The notes under the pieces were generated by a model, which saw nothing but the letters and a program-made list of their open reading frames with translations, was not told where the DNA came from and searched no databases. The translations under genes and the position numbers were made by a program. Positions 7,238 through 14,780 of a DNA stretch of 21,662 nucleotides are shown here, piece by piece. Every line of letters starts with the position of its first letter. Positions within the stretch are counted from its first letter, which is position 1. The stretch comes from an uncultured Bacilli bacterium. GTDB lineage: Bacteria; Bacillota_I; Bacilli_A; RF39; UBA660. The stretch is from the NCBI GenBank assembly GCA_947629395.1, contig CANRDQ010000024.1, positions 1 to 21,662 of the forward strand. The letters run 5' to 3'.

Positions 7238-7819
7238 TTAAATTTTTTCTTTTAAATAATTCATTCCTACTAAAAATGAAGTTGGAAATGTTCTATCTTC
7301 TTTTAGGAACTCAAAGGCTTCAGATATAGGTACAGTAACTATATCAATAAATTCATCATCATCTAAATCTTGTTCTTTAGTTATCTTACAACCACGTGCG
7401 ATGAAAAAATATTGTTTTCCAGAACTATTTGCTGAATTTTCGTAAACACTACCAACTTTTTCAATATTAGTTGCTTCTACTCCTGTCTCTTCAAGTAATT
7501 CTCTTTTTGCACATGCTGACATATCAGTTTCATCTTCATCAACAAGTCCTCCTGGAAATGATATTTCTACAGTATCATCCGTAAATACTCTTGGTTGAAT
7601 TACTAAAATTAATTCATTATCATCTGTTACAGGAATAATAATTGCTGATGAACCATCACTATTATTTTTTACAATTTTATTTCGGTAAATAACTTCTCCA
7701 TTTTTTAAAGTACAGCGATAGTTTTTCCCTTTAATAAAACCATCATCTTCCCATTCTTCTTTTTTAATACATTCAAATTTTTCTTTACTTTTTAAAAGAG
7801 CTTGTTTTAATTGATTCAT
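7238..7819 (-). CDS. Nudix hydrolase, ADP-ribose pyrophosphatase-like
   Basis: Nudix enzymes split nucleoside diphosphates linked to another group; this one most resembles ADP-ribose/NDP-sugar pyrophosphatases. The 193-residue protein carries a Nudix box at residues 91-114: GLVDEDE, then REL and LEETGV, preceded by the SFPG lead-in typical of ADP-ribose hydrolases. The gap between the first Glu and the REL motif is eight residues instead of the usual seven, a one-residue insertion. The N-terminal part (KNYRCTLKNGEVIYRNKI) matches the dimerisation strand of that subfamily. It starts 9 bp after the ffh stop with AAGGAGG, so the two genes form an operon. Substrate not determined. Confidence 0.85.
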   Translation of the reverse strand: MNQLKQALLKSKEKFECIKKEEWEDDGFIKGKNYRCTLKNGEVIYRNKIVKNNSDGSSAIIIPVTDDNELILVIQPRVFTDDTVEISFPGGLVDEDETDMSACAKRELLEETGVEATNIEKVGSVYENSANSSGKQYFFIARGCKITKEQDLDDDEFIDIVTVPISEAFEFLKEDRTFPTSFLVGMNYLKEKI

Positions 7820-7828
7820 ACTTCCTCC

Positions 7829-9136
7829 TTAAAATGGTAATTTCATATTACCATTAGTAAACTGTTTCATCATCTTTTTCATTTGGTCGAACTGAGTTAG
7901 AAGTCTATTAACTTCTTGAACTGAAGTTCCACTTCCTTTAGCAATTCTAGTTTTTCTACTAGATTTTATTATTTCAGGTTTTCTTCTTTCTTGTGGTGTC
8001 ATAGACAACACAATTGCTTCTATTCTAGCCATTTGTTTTGGATCAATCTTAACATTATTAAGTCCCATTTTTTTAGCACCAGGAAGTAATTTTAATAAAT
8101 TTTCTATTGGTCCTAATTTTTTCATTTGTTTCATAGTTGATAAGAAATCTTCCAAATCAAATTTCCCTTGTTGCATCCTTTTAGCTGTTTTTTCAGCTTC
8201 TTTTTCATCTATAGCTTCTGTTGCCTTTTCCACTAAAGAGATAACATCTCCCATTCCAAGAATACGTCCAGCCATTCTTTCGGGATCAAAATAATCAAGT
8301 CCATCCATCTTTTCAGATACACCAATAAATTTAATTGGTACATTAGTTAAATGACGAACAGATAAAGCAACTCCACCTCTAGTATCACCATCTAATTTAG
8401 TTAAAATAACTCCTGTTAAATCTAAATTATTATTAAATCCTTCTATAACATTAATAGCATCTTGTCCCATCATAGAATCTATTACTAATAATATTTCTTG
8501 AGGTTGAATTTCATCTTTAATATTTTGTAGTTCTTGCATTAATTCTTCATCAATATGAAGACGTCCAGCTGTATCGATTAACACATAATCAAAACCATTT
8601 TCCTTAGCATACTTAATAGCATTTTTAGAAATTTCAACAGGATCTTTCTTACCTTCTTCATACACTTCTATATTTAATTCTTTACCAATAGTTTTTAATT
8701 GATCAATAGCCGCAGGACGATAAACATCACAAGCTACAAGAAGTGGCTTCTTACTATGTTTTTTACGTAATAATAAAGAAAGTTTACCAGTAGTAGTAGT
8801 TTTTCCTGAACCTTGAAGTCCTACTAACATCAATACAGCAGGATTTCCACTAATATTAAGAGGTTTACTCTCTCCACCTAATAATTCTGTAAGTTCATCT
8901 TTAACAATCTTAACAAATAAATCTCCTGGATTAATACTAGTTTTTACTTCTTCTCCGAGAGCTTTTTCTTTTACTGTATTAGTAAATTCTTTAACAACTT
9001 TATAGTTAACATCTGCTTCCAATAAAGCAAGACGTATTTCTCTCATGGCTTTATCAATATTTTCTTCTGTTATTTTTCCATAACCCTTTATTTTGTGAAT
9101 TGCACCCTGCAAACGGTCTCCTAAACTTTCGAACAT
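7829..9136 (-). CDS. ffh: Signal recognition particle GTPase Ffh
   Basis: Ffh binds 4.5S/scRNA and signal sequences of nascent membrane and secreted proteins and delivers them to FtsY. The 435-residue protein has the N helical bundle (1-85), the G domain with GLQGSGKTTT (about 104-113), DTAGRLH and TKLDGDTRGG, and a methionine-rich M domain with SSRKTRIAKGSGTSVQEVNRLL, the RNA-binding signature. ATG 9136 is preferred to GTG 9145 because the GTG is part of the Shine-Dalgarno AGAGGTGAT. It has its own SigA promoter. ylxM, which usually precedes ffh in Bacilli, is absent; the preceding gene belongs to the lipid cassette. Confidence 0.97.
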   Translation of the reverse strand: MFESLGDRLQGAIHKIKGYGKITEENIDKAMREIRLALLEADVNYKVVKEFTNTVKEKALGEEVKTSINPGDLFVKIVKDELTELLGGESKPLNISGNPAVLMLVGLQGSGKTTTTGKLSLLLRKKHSKKPLLVACDVYRPAAIDQLKTIGKELNIEVYEEGKKDPVEISKNAIKYAKENGFDYVLIDTAGRLHIDEELMQELQNIKDEIQPQEILLVIDSMMGQDAINVIEGFNNNLDLTGVILTKLDGDTRGGVALSVRHLTNVPIKFIGVSEKMDGLDYFDPERMAGRILGMGDVISLVEKATEAIDEKEAEKTAKRMQQGKFDLEDFLSTMKQMKKLGPIENLLKLLPGAKKMGLNNVKIDPKQMARIEAIVLSMTPQERRKPEIIKSSRKTRIAKGSGTSVQEVNRLLTQFDQMKKMMKQFTNGNMKLPF

Positions 9137-9156
9137 TAATATCACCTCTATTAGTG

Positions 9157-9185
9157 ATTATACTTTAATATCATTAAGAAGTAAA
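9157..9185 (-). promoter_or_regulatory. SigA promoter of ffh
   Basis: Minus-strand TTTACT (9180-9185), 17-bp spacer, TATAAT (9157-9162). Confidence 0.68.
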
Positions 9186-9192
9186 TACAACA

Positions 9193-9220
9193 AAAGAAAA
9201 AAACTCCTACTTGGAAGTTT
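9193..9220 (-). terminator. Terminator of the plsC-acyl-CoA synthetase-plsC operon
   Basis: GGAAGTTT (9213-9220) pairs with AAACTCC (9201-9207), one bulged base, 5-nt loop, minus-strand T-rich tail. The stop codon of the last gene (9207-9209) overlaps the hairpin. Confidence 0.75.
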
Positions 9221-9803
9221 CTTTCAAATTTAATCTCATAAGTTTTTCTACTTCTTTTTCTAACTTTTTATTTGCTTCTTTTAAATCTCCTGTAACCTTA
9301 AAAGGCTTCCCAAAACGCATAACTAAATTTTTACTTCTAAACTTATAATCTCCTGTTACCCCAAAAGGTACTAAATAAGCATCTGTTTTCTTAGCCATTG
9401 AAACTGCACCATACTTAAATGGTAATAAAAACTTATCAGTTTTATTTCTTGTTCCTTCTGGAAATAATCCTAAAGCATATCCATTATTTAAAACCTCTAA
9501 TGCTCTCTTAGTCGCATTATTATCTTTAATACTACGATTAACAGGAATACAACCAACTAATTTAAAAAACCATGCCATTTTACCATCAAAATATTCTTTT
9601 TTAGCCATATAATGTATAGGTCTTTTAGTCGAAATTATTGCTGTACACTGATCCATTAAATGCTTATGATTTCCTACTATTAAAATAGGTCCTTCTGTAG
9701 GAATATTCTCTTTACCTATAACTTTAGGATTATAATATAATTTATAAATTGGTCCTAAAATAGGTTTTAAGAATCTATAAGCATACATCTTATCTTTCTT
9801 CAC
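9207..9803 (-). CDS. 1-acyl-glycerol-3-phosphate acyltransferase family (PlsC), second copy
   Basis: A PlsC-type acyltransferase of 198 residues, acting on a lysophospholipid or 1-acyl-glycerol-3-phosphate at the inner membrane face. It shows the four family blocks: NHKHLMD (His-x4-Asp catalytic pair), GCIPVNR, FPEGTRNKTD, and a VPFGVTG segment. It is clearly related to the PlsC at 11523-12092, including the PVNR...EVLNNGYALGLFPEGT stretch. The longest frame begins at TTG 9848, but GGAGG (9813-9817) is 9 nt from GTG 9803 and only 3 nt from ATG 9809, so GTG 9803 is my choice. It overlaps the synthetase gene by 14 bp and is the last gene of the cassette. Confidence 0.85.
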   Translation of the reverse strand: MKKDKMYAYRFLKPILGPIYKLYYNPKVIGKENIPTEGPILIVGNHKHLMDQCTAIISTKRPIHYMAKKEYFDGKMAWFFKLVGCIPVNRSIKDNNATKRALEVLNNGYALGLFPEGTRNKTDKFLLPFKYGAVSMAKKTDAYLVPFGVTGDYKFRSKNLVMRFGKPFKVTGDLKEANKKLEKEVEKLMRLNLKETSK

Positions 9804-11523
9804 TACCATCTTCCTCCCTAGCTTCTTCTTGAAGTTTTTTAATATCAACTTTTCCTATTAAAGTTTTAGGTAAAGACTTACGAAATTCAAATTTATATGG
9901 AATTGAATAAGCAGCTAGATTTTTAACACAATGTTCTTTAATACTTTTTTTAGCCGAAAAAGGACTATAACCATTCTTTAAAACTATATATGCTTTAGCT
10001 ACTTCTACTTTATATTTATGAGGCATTCCTACAACACTACACTTTAACACAGCTGGATGTTGTTCGATAACTTCTTCTACATGAGATGGATAAATATTAT
10101 ATCCTGACGAAATAATCATTCTTTTTAATCTTTGACGATAGAAAATAACACCATCTCTATCCATATAACCAATATCGCCAGTATGTAACCATAGATGTCC
10201 ATCTTTATGTATTTGTAACATTTCATTAGTTTCTTTTTCGTTATTTAAATATCCTAACATAACAGTTGGTCCACTAACGCAGATTTCTCCATCTTCCATG
10301 TAACCAACTTCTTCTTGAGTACCAGGTGCAACTATTTTAAAATAATCACCTGGGAAAGGTATACCAATACTTCCATCTTTATTGGCATCACCAAAAGCAA
10401 GAGCTGTAGCTGCAAGAGATTCAGTCATACCAAAACCTTGAGAAATTTTTAACATTGCTCCATGTTCTCTTAAAAAATCATTAATATTTTTATTAAGAGT
10501 TGCTGATAAAGCATCTCCTCCACTTATAACTATTTTTAAATATGATAAATCTAAATTTTTATTTTCAGTATTAACAAGTGCTTCAAATAAAGTTGGTACT
10601 CCTAAAATAGCATTAGGTTTATACTTATCAATTAATTTATCAAATTCTTTCGCATTAAACTGTGGTACTAAAATAACTTCCATTCCTAAATAAAATGGAG
10701 CATGAACAGAAACACCTAAACCAAAACCATGGAATATAGGCATTATAGTTAAAATTTTATCTCCTGGTGTTATAGTTTTAAACACAATTTTTGCTTGTAA
10801 AGCCAAAGCATTAAAATTACCATTTGATAAAATAATTCCTTTAGGATTACCAGTAGTTCCACCACTATGTAAAATTACTGCGGGTGTATCTTTTTTAGAA
10901 TTATCAGTATAGTCATTTTCATAAGATAAAGCTTTTCTCATGAAATCTTTCCAATATAAATAAGTTTCACTTTTCTTAGGTTTCTTTATCTTAAATCCTT
11001 GTGTCAAATCATATCCTATTCCAAGTAATAAAGGCATAGAATCCTTAGCAGAAACAACAATTGTTTTATAAACATTAGTTTCTTTAATAATATTTTCTAC
11101 TTTTTCATAACAAAGATCAATCATAACTAACATTACACTATTAGTAGATACTAAATAATCTTTAATTTCTTTTTCACCAGATAAAGGATGAATCATATTA
11201 GCAATAGCACCAATTTTATTAACTGCATAAAAAGATATTACACCCTCTGGGGTATTAGGCATACAAATAGTAACTACATCACCTTTTCTAATACCTTGAC
11301 TACGAAAAGCTTTAGCAGCATCTTCTATTTGTTTTAAAAATTCTTTATAAGTAATTGTATGTCCAAAGTAATTTATAGCGATTTTATCAGAATACTCCAA
11401 ACATTTTTGCTCTAGCAACTGATATATAGAAATATCAGGTATATCGACTTTCATTTCACTCTTTGTATAATATTTTTTCCATGGAGCTTTAAGCTTCTTT
11501 TTTATTCTCTCAATTACGTTCAT
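9790..11523 (-). CDS. AMP-forming long-chain acyl-CoA/acyl-ACP synthetase
   Basis: Activates a fatty acid with ATP to acyl-AMP, then to a thioester with CoA or ACP. The 577-residue protein has all ANL superfamily motifs: HSGGTTGNPKG (219-229, phosphate loop), GFGMTES (363-369), LHTGD (446-450), the hinge region RLKRMIISSGYNIYP (465-479), and the catalytic lysine at Lys558 in LIGKVD. There is no signal peptide; the basic, amphipathic first 20 residues could lie against the membrane. ATG 11523 overlaps the upstream plsC stop as TAATG, and its end overlaps the next plsC. The flanking acyltransferases suggest activated acyl chains go straight into phospholipid, as in a split version of E. coli Aas. 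Whether the carrier is CoA or ACP is not visible. Confidence 0.9.
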   Translation of the reverse strand: MNVIERIKKKLKAPWKKYYTKSEMKVDIPDISIYQLLEQKCLEYSDKIAINYFGHTITYKEFLKQIEDAAKAFRSQGIRKGDVVTICMPNTPEGVISFYAVNKIGAIANMIHPLSGEKEIKDYLVSTNSVMLVMIDLCYEKVENIIKETNVYKTIVVSAKDSMPLLLGIGYDLTQGFKIKKPKKSETYLYWKDFMRKALSYENDYTDNSKKDTPAVILHSGGTTGNPKGIILSNGNFNALALQAKIVFKTITPGDKILTIMPIFHGFGLGVSVHAPFYLGMEVILVPQFNAKEFDKLIDKYKPNAILGVPTLFEALVNTENKNLDLSYLKIVISGGDALSATLNKNINDFLREHGAMLKISQGFGMTESLAATALAFGDANKDGSIGIPFPGDYFKIVAPGTQEEVGYMEDGEICVSGPTVMLGYLNNEKETNEMLQIHKDGHLWLHTGDIGYMDRDGVIFYRQRLKRMIISSGYNIYPSHVEEVIEQHPAVLKCSVVGMPHKYKVEVAKAYIVLKNGYSPFSAKKSIKEHCVKNLAAYSIPYKFEFRKSLPKTLIGKVDIKKLQEEAREEDGSEER

Positions 11524-12092
11524 TATTTTCTCCTTTGTAAAATTCCTTTACTCACTACATCCATTAACTTACTATTTTCTTCATCTAAACTTTTAGTTAC
11601 CTTTCGGGGTTCAAAAAATTCTATAGTTATATTTTTTCTAAACAATTTATATTTACCAGTAATAACAAATGGTATTAAAGTACTACCAGTATCTTTACTC
11701 ATTTTGACAGCACCAATTTTAAACTTCATAACTACATCATCAGTACGATTAATAGTTCCTTCTGGAAAGATACCAATAGCATTACCATTTTCCAGCACTT
11801 CTTCAGCTTTCTTAAGAGATTCTTTATCATGAATTCTTCTATTAACAGGAATAACTTCCATTAAATGCATAAATGGTTTTGTAAAACCCTTAAACAAAGA
11901 ATCTTTAGCTAAAAAATGAATTTGTCTTGGTACAGATGAAATAAGTAGAAAGCAATCTAAAATATTAGTATGATTTCCCGCCAAAACTATTGCCCCTTCT
12001 TTTAGGATATTTTCTTCACCAATAATCGTAGGTCTATATAAAAATTTAAAAGTTGGCCTAACTATTTTTTCTGCAAAATTATAAAATTTCAT
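11523..12092 (-). CDS. 1-acyl-glycerol-3-phosphate acyltransferase family (PlsC), first copy
   Basis: A 189-residue PlsC-type acyltransferase with NHTNILD (His-x4-Asp), EVIPVNRR, FPEGTINRTD and a LIPFVITG segment. The N-terminal RPTFKFLYRPTIIGEENI is typical of the family. It lacks a clear transmembrane helix, so it is probably a peripheral membrane protein. ATG 12092 is 11 nt from AGGAG; an in-frame TTG at 12098 is 5 nt from it and cannot be excluded. It is the first gene of a three-gene operon and is coupled to the synthetase by a one-base stop/start overlap. Being a paralogue of the last gene, the two may differ in acyl donor or acceptor. Confidence 0.87.
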   Translation of the reverse strand: MKFYNFAEKIVRPTFKFLYRPTIIGEENILKEGAIVLAGNHTNILDCFLLISSVPRQIHFLAKDSLFKGFTKPFMHLMEVIPVNRRIHDKESLKKAEEVLENGNAIGIFPEGTINRTDDVVMKFKIGAVKMSKDTGSTLIPFVITGKYKLFRKNITIEFFEPRKVTKSLDEENSKLMDVVSKGILQRRK

Positions 12093-12117
12093 ATACAACT
12101 ACTCTCCTATGATATAT

Positions 12118-12146
12118 AAAGTAACACCATATAAAGTTTTTGTAAA
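12118..12146 (-). promoter_or_regulatory. Possible promoter of the lipid cassette
   Basis: Minus-strand TTTACA (12141-12146), 17-bp spacer, TACTTT (12118-12123). The -10 is poor. A direct repeat ACTTTATAT occurs twice in the stretch. Weak call, made partly because an operon promoter is needed here. Confidence 0.35.
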
Positions 12147-12166
12147 GGTTTTTATGTTCATTTCAT

Positions 12167-12196
12167 TTGCAGTTACTAATACAAATATGTTATAAT
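12167..12196 (+). promoter_or_regulatory. SigA promoter of the small lipoprotein gene
   Basis: TTGCAG (12167-12172), 18-bp spacer ending TGT, TATAAT (12191-12196), i.e. extended -10. Start near 12203, 17 nt before the ATG. Confidence 0.7.
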
Positions 12197-12219
12197 AATT
12201 TAGAAAACTGGAGGTATCT

Positions 12220-12612
12220 ATGAAAAATCTTTTTACAGTCAAAACCTTAATATTAAGTATTCTTATAATGCTTGTTGTTACAGGTTGTAAATCAAAAAAC
12301 TTAATTAGTTATATTAAAGAAACAGAATCTGTATCTGGTAATACTATGGGTTATATCGAAATGGATAAAAAAGAATTTAAAGAAATGGCAACTAAAAAAA
12401 TTTTTGCCACTTTAATGGATTATGTTAAAGACCAAGACTATGAGTATTTTATAGTTGCTTTTGAAAATGATAAAGGTCTATATTGTTTAAAAGATTCTTG
12501 TCTTTATGAAAATATAGAAAAATCTAGCAATGGTAGCTATATTGGTAGTGTAAAAATATATGGTAAAGTCCAAAAAGATAAAGATGATGTTTATAAATAT
12601 AAAGAATCCTAA
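12220..12612 (+). CDS. Small lipoprotein of unknown function
   Basis: A 130-residue protein with a lipoprotein signal peptide: a short start with Lys2 and Lys8, a hydrophobic core (9-20) and Val-Thr-Gly-Cys with lipidated Cys23. The mature part is about 108 residues, charged, and contains two further cysteines (YCLKDSC) that could form a disulfide. I do not recognise a family. ATG 12220 has GGAGG with 6 nt spacing. It is a single-gene plus-strand unit with its own promoter and a strong terminator, divergent from the lipid cassette and convergent with rny. Confidence 0.8.
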   Translation: MKNLFTVKTLILSILIMLVVTGCKSKNLISYIKETESVSGNTMGYIEMDKKEFKEMATKKIFATLMDYVKDQDYEYFIVAFENDKGLYCLKDSCLYENIEKSSNGSYIGSVKIYGKVQKDKDDVYKYKES

Positions 12613-12617
12613 TATAT

Positions 12618-12649
12618 AAAGATGTTTAGTTTATTCTAAACATCTTTTT
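12618..12649 (+). terminator. Terminator of the small lipoprotein gene
   Basis: AAAGATGTTTAG (12618-12629), 6-nt loop, CTAAACATCTTT (12636-12647): a perfect 12-bp stem followed by Ts. Confidence 0.9.
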
Positions 12650-12650
12650 A

Positions 12651-12685
12651 AAAGAAAAAAGTATTTCAATTATTGAAATACTTTT
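12651..12685 (-). terminator. Terminator of rny
   Basis: A near-continuous palindrome: 14-bp arms 12657-12670 and 12672-12685 around a single base, with a minus-strand T-rich tail from 12660 down to 12651. The rny stop codon (12684-12686) is in the 5' arm. It may also back up termination on the plus strand. Confidence 0.88.
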
Positions 12686-14237
12686 ATTTTGCTTCTTCTT
12701 GAGCTCTTGTTTCTCTTATAACTGTAACTTTGATTGTTCCAGGATATTTCATATTATTTTCAATCTTTCCTTTTACTTCTCTAGCTATTTGATGAGCACC
12801 TAAATCATCAACTTCTTCTGGTTTAACAATTACTCTTATTTCTCTTCCTGCTTGAACTGCGAAAGTCTTTTCAACACCATTTATATCACTAGCAACTTCT
12901 TCTAATTGACGAAGACGTTTGATATAATTTTCTAATGAATCATTTCTAGCTCCAGGACGTGATGCCGAAATTGCATCAGCTATCGCTACGATTGATGAAA
13001 TAACAGTTGTAGCTTTAGTATCTCCATGATGAGATGCAATAGCATTAATAACAGTTGGATCTTCATGATATTTCTTAGCTAAATCAACTCCAATATCAAC
13101 ATGACTACCTTCGATTTCATGATCAATAGCCTTTCCAATATCATGTAAAAGTCCTGCACGTTTTGCTAATTGAACATCCTCTCCAACTTCAGCAGCTAAA
13201 AGTCCTGAAAGTTCTGCTACTTCTATAGAATGTCTTAAAGCATTTTGCCCATAACTAGTTCTAAAATGTAATTTACCAATTATTTCAACTAAAGCAGAAT
13301 CTACTTTACTGATTCCTATTTCAAATAAGGCATCATTACCATATTCAATTATTTTTTGTTTCATTTCTTTACAAGTCTTATCGTATAATTCTTCAATTCT
13401 AGTTGGATGAATTCTTCCATCCTTCATTAATGTTTCAAGAGTTACACGAGCAATTTCACGACGTAAAGGATCAAAACTAGATAAAACAACAGCTTCTGGA
13501 GTATCATCAATAATTAAATCTACTCCTGTAATAGCCTCTATTGTTCTAATATTTCTTCCTTCTCTACCTATGATACGACCTTTCATCTCATCATTAGGTA
13601 AATCAACTACTGTAACAGTTTGTTCCCCTGCAATGTCAGCAGCATATTTTTGCATTGATGAAACGATTAATTCTTTAGCTTTTTTATCAGCAATTAACTT
13701 TGCTTCATTTTCTTGTTCACGAATATAAGTAGATATTTCTTTACTCATATCATCTCTAACTCGTTCCATAATTAAGTCTTTAGCTTTATCTTTACTAAAG
13801 CCTGAAATTTTTTGTAATAATTCTAGTTGTTCTTTCTTAATCTCTTCCACTTCACTATTTTTATTTTGGATTTCATTAAGACGATCAGCTAGTTTAACTT
13901 CTCTCTCATCAAGGGCACTTTCCCTCTTTTGATATAGCTCATCTCTCTTATCCATACTATTTTCACGTTGTATTAATCTTTGTTCAGAGTCTTTTAACTC
14001 TTCTTTTTTCTCTTTTATTTCTTTATCAGCAGCCAATTTTAACTTATGTATTTCTTCTTTTTGTTCTAAAATAGAATCTCTCTTTATTTTTTCAGCTTCT
14101 TTTTTAGCTTGGCTAATAATATTTTCGCTTTTACTAACTGCATTTTTTTCTTTAAGATTTTTTATTAAAAAAGCAATAAGTAATCCAATTCCTAATCCAA
14201 TAATAAGTAGTAAAATGGAGAATATCATATTGTTCAT
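12684..14237 (-). CDS. rny: Ribonuclease Y
   Basis: A membrane-bound endonuclease that starts mRNA decay and processes RNA in Bacilli. The 517-residue protein has one N-terminal membrane helix (about 4-26), a long charged coiled coil (about 30-190), a KH RNA-binding domain with [15 protein letters not shown], and an HD domain with the metal motif [12 protein letters not shown] and a later SHHGD. The C-terminal segment ([12 protein letters not shown]...) is standard. I use ATG 14237 because GGAGG is 5 nt before it; the in-frame GTG 14249 lies upstream of that site. It follows recA, as in other Bacilli, but with a gap of about 530 bases and its own consensus promoter. Confidence 0.97.
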   Translation of the reverse strand: MNNMIFSILLLIIGLGIGLLIAFLIKNLKEKNAVSKSENIISQAKKEAEKIKRDSILEQKEEIHKLKLAADKEIKEKKEELKDSEQRLIQRENSMDKRDELYQKRESALDEREVKLADRLNEIQNKNSEVEEIKKEQLELLQKISGFSKDKAKDLIMERVRDDMSKEISTYIREQENEAKLIADKKAKELIVSSMQKYAADIAGEQTVTVVDLPNDEMKGRIIGREGRNIRTIEAITGVDLIIDDTPEAVVLSSFDPLRREIARVTLETLMKDGRIHPTRIEELYDKTCKEMKQKIIEYGNDALFEIGISKVDSALVEIIGKLHFRTSYGQNALRHSIEVAELSGLLAAEVGEDVQLAKRAGLLHDIGKAIDHEIEGSHVDIGVDLAKKYHEDPTVINAIASHHGDTKATTVISSIVAIADAISASRPGARNDSLENYIKRLRQLEEVASDINGVEKTFAVQAGREIRVIVKPEEVDDLGAHQIAREVKGKIENNMKYPGTIKVTVIRETRAQEEAK

Positions 14238-14293
14238 ATTTTCCTCCACTTCTAGAATATATATTAAATAAAATTTAATTATAATCTATTTTT

Positions 14294-14322
14294 ATTGTAG
14301 TTGCTATTTATGGTTATGTCAA
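14294..14322 (-). promoter_or_regulatory. SigA promoter of rny
   Basis: Minus-strand TTGACA (14317-14322), 17-bp spacer, TACAAT (14294-14299): a near-consensus promoter with a leader of about 50 nt. Confidence 0.82.
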
Positions 14323-14577
14323 GTGAAATATTTTTATCAACAATATAATAGTTATTATAACTATCAATTTTGTTATTTTTTTGCACTCCGAAATATAAAT
14401 TTATTTTTTTTAACCTAAAAACGACTTATTCTACTACTTTAAGTTACAAAATGTAGACCAATAGCACTAAAACATTAACTTATGTAAACCATGTAAATAA
14501 ATGTATAATTCTAAATTTATATTGACAAAAAATATTTATACACATTTTTCTGTGAACAAAATAATTAGACATAACAT

Positions 14578-14598
14578 AATATGACAAATTTCGACAAA
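14578..14598 (-). promoter_or_regulatory. Exact Spo0A-box match within the second copy of the 19-bp element
   Basis: On the minus strand TTTGTCGAAA (14589-14598) equals the 0A-box consensus, followed at once by a TTTGTCA half-match. The 14578-14596 part repeats the 19-bp element found at 3997-4015. Confidence 0.5.
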
Positions 14599-14613
14599 TC
14601 ACAAATCTAATAA

Positions 14614-14643
14614 ATTATAAATTTCCACAGAAATATGTGGAAA
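14614..14643 (-). promoter_or_regulatory. Inverted repeat next to a TATAAT
   Basis: TTTCCACA (14622-14629), 6 bp, TGTGGAAA (14636-14643) is a perfect 8-bp inverted repeat. It ends 2 bp upstream of a minus-strand TATAAT (14614-14619), filling the spacer and much of the -35 position. It could be the operator of an activator- or repressor-controlled promoter, or a pair of DnaA-box-like sites. Confidence 0.45.
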
Positions 14644-14755
14644 ACTTTTTATATATTTTCAAATCATTAGTCAATAAAATTAGACATTTTTTCATTTATA
14701 TATTGACAACTATTTATACACTCTTAAATAAACAATCCAAAATAATTAATTGACA

Positions 14756-14780
14756 TAAAAAAGGAGCTTATTCTGCTCCT
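14756..14780 (-). terminator. Terminator of recA
   Basis: AGGAGC (14762-14767) pairs with GCTCCT (14775-14780), 7-nt loop containing the recA stop codon (14768-14770), six minus-strand Ts after the stem. Confidence 0.85.

Larger units (their letters stand above)
14250..14767. other. Non-coding recA-rny gap
   Basis: About 518 very AT-rich bases without a supported ORF. It holds the rny promoter (14294-14322), a short 7-bp-arm palindrome (14348-14364), a perfect 8-bp inverted repeat (14622-14643) beside a TATAAT, one exact Spo0A-box match (14589-14598), and several DnaA-box-like 9-mers: TTATCAACA (14334), TTATACACA (14536), TTATACACT (14714) and, on the minus strand, TTTTCCACA (14636-14644). 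A small RNA gene is possible, but I see no terminator hairpin inside the gap. Confidence 0.6.

Noticed and set aside
9790..9848. 59-bp overlap between the acyl synthetase and plsC genes as a possible frameshift or fusion
   Set aside because: The overlap results from an upstream TTG; the ribosome site points to GTG 9803, which leaves an ordinary 14-bp overlap.
14650..14700. A 26-codon minus-strand ORF (starts MKKCLILL) in the recA-rny gap
   Set aside because: No Shine-Dalgarno, and the AT-rich context gives such frames by chance.
14250..14767. Replication origin
   Set aside because: Only one full DnaA-box match, and no dnaA, dnaN, rpmH or clear strand switch of the kind expected next to an origin.
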